Part shown: piece by piece, positions 1-5,552 of the stretch
Numbering within the stretch: the stretch's first letter is position 1
How the letters are laid out: the number at the start of each line of letters is the position of its first letter
Origin: Kiritimatiellia bacterium
GTDB lineage: Bacteria > Verrucomicrobiota > Kiritimatiellia > RFP12 > UBA1067
NCBI GenBank assembly: GCA_024405255.1
Contig: JAKSOY010000163.1
Coordinates: forward strand, 1-10,354
Direction: 5' to 3'
Length of the DNA: 10,354 nucleotides
Notes under the pieces: model-generated
What the model was told of the DNA's origin: nothing
The model's input: the letters and a program-made list of their open reading frames with translations, nothing else
The model's database searches: none
Program-made: the position numbers and the translations under genes

Positions 1-425
1 TGCGCGACTACTGGGGCGGCATGCTCGACATGGGCGCGACGAGCTTCTGGGAGGATTTCAATCTTGCCTGGACGAACAATGCGTTCCGCATCGATTCGCT
101 GCCGGTTGCGGGCAAGAAGGACGTGCATGGCGACTACGGCGAATTCTGCTACACGGGCTTCCGCCATTCGCTTTGCCACGGGTGGAGCTCGGGTCCGGCG
201 GCGTGGTGCATCCATCGCGTGCTCGGCATCGAACCGCGCGGCGTCGGCTGCAAGACTTTCGAGGTCAAGCCGAATCTCGGCGACCTCGCGTGGGCGGAAG
301 GCGCCTATGCGCTTCCCGATGGACGCGCACTGCGCGTACGGGCCGAACGTCGGCCGGATGGCACGGTGAAGACGACGGTCGATGCACCGGCGGGAATCAA
401 AGTCCTGGAGAAGGTTAAAGATTAA
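1..425 (+). CDS. alpha-L-rhamnosidase-like glycoside hydrolase (GH78 type), C-terminal fragment
   Basis: This is the 3' end of a gene that starts left of the window. The reading frame is open from base 3 and leaves 140 residues. The visible part matches the end of the GH78-type catalytic barrel and the beta-sandwich after it. It contains a MGATSFWEDF segment, an HGDYGEFCY segment, SLCHGWSSGPAAW, and then VLGIEPRGVGCKTFEVKPNLGDL-type sequence, which is typical of the C-terminal domain of rhamnosidases. Family members remove alpha-L-rhamnose from plant or microbial glycans; the substrate cannot be told from this fragment. The last codons (VKD and TAA) lie inside the heptamer repeat that follows, so the natural C-terminus may have been rewritten by the repeat. 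The neighbouring gene downstream is another secreted glycan-active protein, which suggests a carbohydrate-use locus. Family call is by pattern recognition. Confidence 0.8.
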   Translation, partial: RDYWGGMLDMGATSFWEDFNLAWTNNAFRIDSLPVAGKKDVHGDYGEFCYTGFRHSLCHGWSSGPAAWCIHRVLGIEPRGVGCKTFEVKPNLGDLAWAEGAYALPDGRALRVRAERRPDGTVKTTVDAPAGIKVLEKVKD

Positions 426-521
426 AGATTAAAGATTAAAGGTTAAAGATTAAAGGGGTAGTGGGTTGAGGGTTAAAGGTTAAAGATTAAAGCTTAAAGA
501 TTAAAGGGTTAGTGGGTTGAA
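415..521 (+). repeat. tandem heptamer repeat tract (TTAAAGR)
   Basis: Seven-base units with consensus TTAAAGA or TTAAAGG run from 415 to 456 (six units) and again from 473 to 507 (five units). They are separated by GGTAGTG GGTTGAG-type units. A 21-base higher-order block (unit TTAAAGG plus two G/T-rich heptamers) occurs at 450-470 and again at 501-521 with two mismatches. The tract starts inside the last codons of the rhamnosidase gene and ends about 45 bases before the next start codon. It has no inverted symmetry and no spacers, so it is not a CRISPR or a terminator. It resembles in form the short tandemly repeated heptamers (STRR) known from cyanobacteria. Confidence 0.9.
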
Positions 522-555
522 GGGTTGATGGGAGTGAGTTGGAAAAAGAGTTGAA

Positions 556-561
556 GAGGAG
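556..561 (+). promoter_or_regulatory. Shine-Dalgarno site of the GH123-like gene
   Basis: GAGGAG lies 3 bases before the ATG at 565 and 6 bases before the second ATG at 568. The spacing favours initiation at 568, although both give the same protein apart from one Met. Confidence 0.6.
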
Positions 562-564
562 AAA

Positions 565-2592
565 ATGATGAAAAAGTTGATGTTGACGATGTTGGGGATG
601 ACGGGGTTGTGTGTTGTGGCGGCGCCGCAACGGCATCCGATCTATGAGTTTGACGGCAAGAGTCTGCAGCCGAACGGCAATCTGTTCCTGAATGCGAAGG
701 TTGTGGCCTCGGGACAGTACAGCACATATGCGCCGAAGTTCGCCGTCGACGGCGAGCGGAAGTCGTCCGAATCCTATTGGGCTGCGGAGAACATTCCGCA
801 GTCGCTGACGATTGACATGGGACAGCCGAAGAAGCTGTCGCAGATCGTACTCGTGCCGTATTGGAAGGACGGGCGGGCCTACGGATTCAAGATCGAAGGT
901 TCGACGGACGGTCAGACGTGGCAGCTGCTTGTCGACAAGACGACGAACCGCACGTGTGCGAAGGAGAAGGGCTTTGCGCTTGATTTCGCGCCGGCGAATG
1001 TGCGCTATGTGCGCACGACGATGACGCACAACACGTCGAGCAACGTCTCGGGTGCGCACATCGTGGAGATCGAAGGCTATGCGGAAGCGCGCGGCACCGG
1101 CTGCAGTTTCCTGGCGGGCGACATCCATACGCGCTATGATCGCGATGTGCGCGTGAATGCATCGGCCCTCGCCCCGGTTGCGAAGCTGACGGGTTGGCGC
1201 GGCGAGCGTGTAAATACGCTGCTTGTCGCGTCCAGCGACACGGGATTCGCCGAACTGCGGCTTGCGGCGAAGGACCCGAAGGCGCAGCTCAACGTGCTGC
1301 GTTACACGCTGGGCAACGGGACGCTGTACGGTGATATCCTCGATGGTACGACCCAGACCACCTTCAAGGGTGTGACGCGTCCGGTCGTCTACACCTACGA
1401 CATCCCGACGGATGCTTCGGGCGTCATCCGCGATACGGTCACGGCGACGATCAACGGCGTCGTCTGCGCGTTGCCGGTGGAGATCACGGTGGTGCCGCGT
1501 ACGCTGCCGGCGGTGAAGGACTGGAAGTTCCACCTCGACTTCTGGCAGCATGCGGACCCGATCGCGCGCTGGCACGATGTGCCGATGTGGAGCGATGCGC
1601 ACTTCGAGCTGCTCAAGGCCTATTATCGTCCGCTCGTCGAGATGGGCCAGAAGACGATCACGACGACGCTGATCGACGAGGCCTGGAACCAGCAGACCTA
1701 CGACCGCTACCGTTCGTGCGTGGAAGCGACCAAGCATATCGACGGCACCTGGAGCTACGACTACACGAACTTCGACAAGCTGGTGACGTGCATGACGGAA
1801 TTGGGCGTGACGGGACAGATCGACTGCTATTCGATGCTGCCGTGGTCGCTGGCCTTCCGCTATTTTGATGAAAAGTCGAACTGCAGCGTCGCGCCCCGCA
1901 TGGAACCCGGCAGCGCCGCCTACGAGGATTTCTGGGGACATCTCCTTACCGACTTCTGCCACCATCTGGAGGCGAAGGGCTGGTTCGGCCGCACGAAGAT
2001 CGCGTTGGACGAGCGTCCGGACAAGCTCATCAAGCCGGCGCTTGCCGTTCTGCGCAAGTATGCGCCCGGTTTGGAAATGGTGATGGCGTGCAACACGCCG
2101 TCGAAGTTGAACGCGGAAATGTTCGATGTGGCCTATTCGTACGGACATTGTCCCGGCCTCGCCAAGTTCGCGGCCGAACGTCGTGCGAAGGGCAAGTTCA
2201 CCACGTTCTACATCTGCTGCGGGCCGGCGCGTCCGAACACGTTCCTCACGAGCGATCCGGCCGAAAGCGAATGGCTGGCGCCGTTTGCGGCGGCGATGGA
2301 CTTCGACGGGCTTCTGCGTTGGGCCTGGTGCAGCTGGGTGAAGGATCCGCTTGAAACGCAGGACTTCACCGCCTGGCCGACGGGCGACACGTCGCTCATC
2401 TACCCGGGACCGCGGCTCTCGCTGCGCGCGCTGCTCGTGCGCGACGGCATCGAGACCTTCGAGAAGATCCGCATCCTCGGTCGGGACAACCTGCCGGCGC
2501 TGAAGACCTTCACGGCCCCGCGGGGCGGCCAGCGTGGCGTGCACGCGAGCGATGTGCGTGCGCTGTCGGCGGAAGTCAATGCTATCAAGTAA
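565..2592 (+). CDS. secreted F5/8C-domain plus GH123/DUF4091-like glycoside hydrolase
   Basis: The 675-residue product starts with a probable signal peptide (MMKKLMLTMLG, then a short hydrophobic run ending near residue 20). Residues about 40-172 form an F5/8 type C (discoidin-like, CBM32-type) carbohydrate-binding module, with YWAAENIPQSLTIDMG and the pattern GSTDGQTW. Residues about 180-310 are beta-rich. From about 318 comes a barrel with WKFHLDFWQHADPIARWH and TTTLIDEAWNQQTYD, typical of DUF4091 proteins related to GH123. The pair Asp482-Glu483, in KIALDERP, sits where GH123 beta-N-acetylgalactosaminidases carry the Asp-Glu used for substrate-assisted catalysis. RDGIETFEKIRIL near the C-terminus is also typical of DUF4091. 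It likely acts outside the cytoplasm on a host or plant glycan; the actual sugar is unknown. murA begins 21 bases downstream on the same strand. ATG 568 may be the true start. Confidence 0.85.
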   Translation: MMKKLMLTMLGMTGLCVVAAPQRHPIYEFDGKSLQPNGNLFLNAKVVASGQYSTYAPKFAVDGERKSSESYWAAENIPQSLTIDMGQPKKLSQIVLVPYWKDGRAYGFKIEGSTDGQTWQLLVDKTTNRTCAKEKGFALDFAPANVRYVRTTMTHNTSSNVSGAHIVEIEGYAEARGTGCSFLAGDIHTRYDRDVRVNASALAPVAKLTGWRGERVNTLLVASSDTGFAELRLAAKDPKAQLNVLRYTLGNGTLYGDILDGTTQTTFKGVTRPVVYTYDIPTDASGVIRDTVTATINGVVCALPVEITVVPRTLPAVKDWKFHLDFWQHADPIARWHDVPMWSDAHFELLKAYYRPLVEMGQKTITTTLIDEAWNQQTYDRYRSCVEATKHIDGTWSYDYTNFDKLVTCMTELGVTGQIDCYSMLPWSLAFRYFDEKSNCSVAPRMEPGSAAYEDFWGHLLTDFCHHLEAKGWFGRTKIALDERPDKLIKPALAVLRKYAPGLEMVMACNTPSKLNAEMFDVAYSYGHCPGLAKFAAERRAKGKFTTFYICCGPARPNTFLTSDPAESEWLAPFAAAMDFDGLLRWAWCSWVKDPLETQDFTAWPTGDTSLIYPGPRLSLRALLVRDGIETFEKIRILGRDNLPALKTFTAPRGGQRGVHASDVRALSAEVNAIK

Positions 2593-2613
2593 TCGGCGGA
2601 GCTGAATCGCGAC

Positions 2614-3903
2614 ATGGGTAAGTTCCTGATCAAGGGGAAGAAGGTCGTTTCGGGCACGCATCGCGTGCCCGGCAACAAGAATGCGGCGTTGCCGATGATC
2701 GCCGCCGCGCTGCTGACGAACGAACCGGTGACGTTGACGAACGTGCCGAACATATCCGATGTGGCGCGGATGTTTGACTGTGCGCGCAAGTTCGGCGTGA
2801 AGGTGACGCGCGATCCGGTTGCGCGCACGGCGTGCCTTGAAGCGAAGAAGCTGAAGACCGTACGACTTGATCCCGCGCTGGCGAAAATGATTCGCACGAG
2901 CGTGCTCTTTGCGGGGCCGCTCTTGGCGCGTACGGGCGGCGTCTCCCTGCCGCCGCCCGGGGGCGACGGCATTGGACATCGGCGCCTCGATACGCATTTC
3001 GAAGGCTTTGCCGCGCTGGGGGCCAAGGTGAAGTGCGGGCGGCGCATTCTGTCCGTGCGGGCGCCGAAGGGCCTCACGGGCACGTCGCTGCTGCTCGACG
3101 AAGCGAGTGTCACGGGCACGGAGAACATCCTGATGGCGGCTGTGCTCGCGAAGGGGACGACGGAAATCTACAATGCCGCGTGCGAACCGCACGTACAGGA
3201 TCTCTGCGCGATGCTGAACGCGATGGGCGCGAAGATCACAGGCATGGGAACGAACCGCCTCACGGTCGAAGGCGTGGAGGTTCTGCACGGGACGACGGCG
3301 CGTGTGGGGTGCGACTACATTGAAGGCGCCAGCTATCTCACGGCGGCGGCGATTACGGGCGGCGAGATGACGCTCACGGAAATCGATCCGCCGGTATTCG
3401 CCGTTCTCGCGCGCGCATTCGGGCGCTTCGGCGTCAAGTGGACCGTCGATGCAGAGAAGCGGTCCCTGCACATGTCGGCGCGCAAACGGCGGAAGATGGC
3501 GTACGATCTCGGCGATGCGATCCCGGCCGTCTCGGATGGCCCGTGGCCGATGTTTCCGTCCGACCTGGTGTCGATTCTCATCGTGCTGGCGACGCAGACG
3601 CGTGGTACGTGCCTTTTCTTCGAGAAGATGTTCGAGAGCCGTCTCTACTTTGTGGACCACCTGATCGGCATGGGGGCGAAGATCGTCCAATGCGATCCGC
3701 ATCGTGTCGTCGTGACGGGTCCGACGCAGCTTGTCGGCTCGACCGTCACCTCGCCGGATATCCGCGCGGGCATTGCGCTGATTCTCGCGGCGCTGTGTGC
3801 GAAGGGCGAGACGTCGATTCTCAATGCCGAATCAGTCGATCGCGGCTATGAAGCGGTAGAGAAGGAACTGTCCGCCCTTGGGGCCGAAGTGCGTCGGCAG
3901 TAG
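2614..3903 (+). CDS. murA: UDP-N-acetylglucosamine 1-carboxyvinyltransferase, Asp118 (fosfomycin-insensitive type)
   Basis: The enzyme transfers enolpyruvate from PEP to UDP-GlcNAc, the first committed step of peptidoglycan synthesis in the cytoplasm. The 429-residue length is close to the family's usual size (E. coli 419). Conserved residues are in place: Lys22-Asn23 in GNKNAALPM, Arg94 region (MIRTS), Arg123, Asp316 in MFPSDL, Arg343 in ESR, Arg384 in DIRAG and Arg410 in DRGYE. The loop that normally reads PGGCTIG reads PGGDGIG, so the Cys that fosfomycin alkylates (Cys115 in E. coli) is Asp118. The region around 285-308 (ARKRRKMAYDLG) seems longer than in E. coli. A weak Shine-Dalgarno (GGCGGAG) lies about 11 bases before the ATG. 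The gene is 21 bases after the GH123-like gene and probably shares its transcript. I cannot exclude that it is a second, MurZ-like paralogue. Confidence 0.93.
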   Translation: MGKFLIKGKKVVSGTHRVPGNKNAALPMIAAALLTNEPVTLTNVPNISDVARMFDCARKFGVKVTRDPVARTACLEAKKLKTVRLDPALAKMIRTSVLFAGPLLARTGGVSLPPPGGDGIGHRRLDTHFEGFAALGAKVKCGRRILSVRAPKGLTGTSLLLDEASVTGTENILMAAVLAKGTTEIYNAACEPHVQDLCAMLNAMGAKITGMGTNRLTVEGVEVLHGTTARVGCDYIEGASYLTAAAITGGEMTLTEIDPPVFAVLARAFGRFGVKWTVDAEKRSLHMSARKRRKMAYDLGDAIPAVSDGPWPMFPSDLVSILIVLATQTRGTCLFFEKMFESRLYFVDHLIGMGAKIVQCDPHRVVVTGPTQLVGSTVTSPDIRAGIALILAALCAKGETSILNAESVDRGYEAVEKELSALGAEVRRQ

Positions 3904-3941
3904 ATCGGCCTATAGACCGTGTTCACTTTCGGGCGTGAAGG

Positions 3942-4220
3942 TCAACAATAGTAGCGAATCTCTTCAAAATGCCTTAACCAACGTATGCAAATCAGTGCAT
4001 GACGGGCCTCTATTGCATCCATTATATTGCGCAGGACGTGAGCGGGTATATTTGAATTGTTGTTCTCAAGCAGGACGCCTCCAGCTTTCGTCAACCAGAC
4101 CTTGGTCGCGTTCATTGCCGGGACAGCGAGAGCAATATGTACATGAATCGGCTCCAGAGGTTCTCCCTCGTCTGACCAAAAGTAGACGAGGTAGGAGCCC
4201 ATCTTAAAAACTTGCGGCAT
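3942..4220 (-). CDS. DUF4160 family small protein
   Basis: The 92-residue product begins MPQVFKMGSYLVYFWSDEGEP and has PIHVHI (His26, His28), the central motif of DUF4160, followed by a KVWLTKAGGVLLENN strand pair and a C-terminal helix ending in RWLRHFEEIRYY. The start at 4220 is chosen because AAGGAGG lies 8 bases upstream; a GTG at 4244 would add eight residues but stands before that site. It overlaps the end of the upstream gene by 17 bases, so the two are co-expressed and probably translationally coupled. DUF4160 genes usually come with a small partner gene and have been proposed as toxin-antitoxin-like pairs, but the biochemical function is not established. Base composition is clearly more AT-rich than the flanking genes, which suggests acquisition by transfer. 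It converges with murA, 38 bases away. Confidence 0.82.
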   Translation of the reverse strand: MPQVFKMGSYLVYFWSDEGEPLEPIHVHIALAVPAMNATKVWLTKAGGVLLENNNSNIPAHVLRNIMDAIEARHALICIRWLRHFEEIRYYC

Positions 4221-4473
4221 TCTCGAATCCTCCTTGGCGCGCACAACGAATAATCAAGTGTGCCATTGACTCGAGATATTTGCGTTGATCGACAAGCTCG
4301 TCTTCCGTATAGCCTTCAACACCGAAATTTCGATAGGTGGGAAGTTCCCAATATCCCGTCTTGAAGCCGCCCAAAACGGGTCGTTCAAAACAGACCTTGA
4401 CCGTCCCGTCCTTTCGCACGTCAGAATGGGTTATTTCTGTTTGATCGGGAAGTTCCATGAATTTATACATCAT
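4204..4473 (-). CDS. small partner protein of the DUF4160 gene, family not assigned
   Basis: This 89-residue product begins MMYKFMELPDQTEITHSDVRKDGTV. It is probably soluble: no signal peptide or membrane segment is visible. It shows an N-terminal beta-strand pattern (DGTVKVCFERPVLGGFKTGYWELP) and a helical C-terminal half (EDELVDQRKYLESMAHLIIRCARQGGFENA). The start at 4473 is supported by AGGAG 7 bases upstream; a TTG at 4494 in the same frame lies before that site and is unlikely. It is the first gene of a two-gene unit with the DUF4160 gene. By position it could be the antitoxin or regulatory partner, the role DUF2442 proteins fill elsewhere, but I do not see a convincing DUF2442 signature. 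Composition is AT-richer than the neighbours, as for its partner. Confidence 0.8.
   Translation of the reverse strand: MMYKFMELPDQTEITHSDVRKDGTVKVCFERPVLGGFKTGYWELPTYRNFGVEGYTEDELVDQRKYLESMAHLIIRCARQGGFENAASF
4229..4235 (-). promoter_or_regulatory. Shine-Dalgarno site of the DUF4160 gene
   Basis: A full AAGGAGG on the minus strand stands 8 bases before the ATG at 4220 and inside the upstream coding region. It decides the start of the DUF4160 gene against the GTG at 4244. Confidence 0.8.
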
Positions 4474-4480
4474 TGTCTTT

Positions 4481-4485
4481 CTCCT
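4481..4485 (-). promoter_or_regulatory. Shine-Dalgarno site of the DUF4160 partner gene
   Basis: AGGAG on the minus strand lies 7 bases before the ATG at 4473, and decides this start against the TTG at 4494. Confidence 0.75.
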
Positions 4486-4509
4486 GAATGTCAAGAAGAG
4501 AACACCGAC

Positions 4510-4538
4510 ATTATATCATTTTGTAAGCGACATTAAAA
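4510..4538 (-). promoter_or_regulatory. predicted promoter of the DUF4160 two-gene unit
   Basis: A perfect TATAAT on the minus strand (4510-4515) lies about 37 bases before the ATG at 4473. A poor -35 candidate (TTTTAA, 4533-4538) is at 17-base spacing. Transcription would begin near 4503, giving a leader of about 30 bases with a good Shine-Dalgarno. The -35 is weak, so strength or an activator requirement is unknown. Confidence 0.55.
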
Positions 4539-4546
4539 ATGGAAAA

Positions 4547-4616
4547 CTGAATCTTGAATCCTGAAGGTTGAAAATTGAAGACTGAAGATTGAAAATTGAA
4601 GACTAAAGATTGATTC
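4547..4616 (+). repeat. tandem heptamer repeat tract (YTGAARR)
   Basis: Ten consecutive seven-base units read CTGAATC, TTGAATC, CTGAAGG, TTGAAAA, TTGAAGA, CTGAAGA, TTGAAAA, TTGAAGA, CTAAAGA and TTGATTC. The middle holds a 21-base (three-unit) tandem duplication, 4568-4588 and 4589-4609, with one mismatch. The unit is close to the TTAAAGA unit of the tract at 415-521, so both belong to one family (YTRAARR, period 7). It fills the gap between the promoter of the DUF4160 unit and the stem-loop after the acyltransferase gene, and holds no gene. Confidence 0.85.
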
Positions 4617-4643
4617 TGGGGCGACGTCAGTCTCCCCAAAATC
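4612..4643 (-). terminator. imperfect stem-loop at the end of the rnf-acyltransferase operon
   Basis: Arms 4612-4625 and 4630-4643 pair around the four-base loop 4626-4629. There are four pairs (GATT/AATC), a mismatch, five pairs (TGGGG/CCCCA), a mismatch and three pairs (GAC/GTC). It abuts the TGA stop of the acyltransferase gene. Sequence after it in the minus direction is only moderately T-rich and has no clean T run, so it may be a weak terminator or a 3'-end stabilising hairpin. Confidence 0.4.
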
Positions 4644-5552
4644 TCATCCGTGCTTCACGGGTTGGAGAATCCAGCGCTTGTTGTACCAGAACCACTGGCC
4701 GGGCGTGCGGGTGATGCCGTCGTTCAGCAGGCGCAGCGCTTCGCGCGTCAACCGGCGCGCCTCGGCTTTGCGGTCCGGCGCGTTCGGATCCGGACGCAGC
4801 GTGCCGAAGTACTCGACCTTGTGCAGACCGTTTTCACGGCGCATCATGGCAACGATGATCGGCGCGCCCGTGGCGACGGCGAACATCGCACCGCCATGGG
4901 AAACATTCGCGGTTCCGTTGAGGAAGGGGACTTCGACATCGAGAACCGGTACGCGCAAGTCGGGGAGAATCGCGAAGGCGCGTCCGCGCTTGAGAATGCC
5001 CAGAATGTCGCGCATGACGGAGGCGCTGCCGCGTTCGACGACGTCGATGCTGCCGTACTGACGCTTCATCCAGGCATCCACATACGGATTGCGCTGCCGT
5101 GCGGCGATGGCGGAAAGGGGATGTCCATACTGCGCCATCGCCCAGGCGGCCATATACCAGTTGCCACAGTGCGGAACCATGATGACGACGCCCTTGCCCT
5201 CGCGGAGGGTGTCCCGCAGAAGATCCGCATAACGCGAAGCGTCGGGCATATGGGCGTCAATCCAGTCCTTCGTGAGACGCGGGGCGCGGATCATCTCGAT
5301 GGCGTTCATCAGCACGTTGGCGAGCGACTGCTTGGCGAGGGCGATCGCTTCGGCGCGCGTCTTCTCGGGGAAGCATGACCGGATGCGCTCGAGCGTCCGG
5401 GCCTTTTTGAAGCCGCAGGTCACGGCGAGATTCGCCGTACCGGTCGCGAGCGCGCAGGCCAGGCGATAGGGAATCGCGTTGACGAGCGCACACACGGTAC
5501 GCAAGGCGGCGTATTCAAGCCGATAGCGGAAGTTGGATTTCTTCGGGGCCAT
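4644..5552 (-). CDS. LpxL/HtrB-like lysophospholipid acyltransferase family protein
   Basis: The 302-residue product resembles lipid A late acyltransferases (about 300 residues), inner-membrane-associated enzymes that add an acyl chain to a lipid A precursor or related glycolipid. Its N-terminal part (residues about 12-48) is hydrophobic. Family marks are GKGVVIMVPHCGNWYMAAWAM (split here as GVVIMVPHCGNW with His128), ARQRNPYVDAWM, the PDLRVPVLDVEVPFLNGTANVSHGGAMFAVATGAP region, and a C-terminal PGQWFWYNKRW segment. The usual catalytic pattern is His, four residues, then Asp or Glu; here the fifth position after His128 is Tyr133. The start codon overlaps the rnfG stop by one base (TAATG) with no Shine-Dalgarno, so translation depends on rnfG. 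It is the last gene of the rnf operon, where rnfE would be expected. It might instead modify another lipid or be a non-canonical acyltransferase. Confidence 0.85.
   Translation of the reverse strand: MAPKKSNFRYRLEYAALRTVCALVNAIPYRLACALATGTANLAVTCGFKKARTLERIRSCFPEKTRAEAIALAKQSLANVLMNAIEMIRAPRLTKDWIDAHMPDASRYADLLRDTLREGKGVVIMVPHCGNWYMAAWAMAQYGHPLSAIAARQRNPYVDAWMKRQYGSIDVVERGSASVMRDILGILKRGRAFAILPDLRVPVLDVEVPFLNGTANVSHGGAMFAVATGAPIIVAMMRRENGLHKVEYFGTLRPDPNAPDRKAEARRLTREALRLLNDGITRTPGQWFWYNKRWILQPVKHG

Noticed and set aside
415..521. CRISPR-like array
   Set aside because: Units are 7 bases, directly adjacent, with no unique spacers and no cas genes nearby.
487..3702. Very long open frame (1071 codons) on the minus strand opposite the GH123-like and murA genes
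   Set aside because: It is Arg/His-rich antisense translation of two well-supported plus-strand genes; long antisense frames are common in GC-rich coding DNA. No family resemblance or ribosome site was seen.
3905..3939. Terminator between convergent murA and the DUF4160 gene
   Set aside because: Only a five-pair hairpin (TTCAC/GTGAA) with an eight-base loop and no T run is seen; too weak to call.
4489..4494. TTGACA on the minus strand as a -35 box or TTG start for the DUF4160 partner
   Set aside because: It is only about 16 bases before the ATG, with the Shine-Dalgarno between, so it cannot serve as a -35 for this gene; as a start codon it has no ribosome site.
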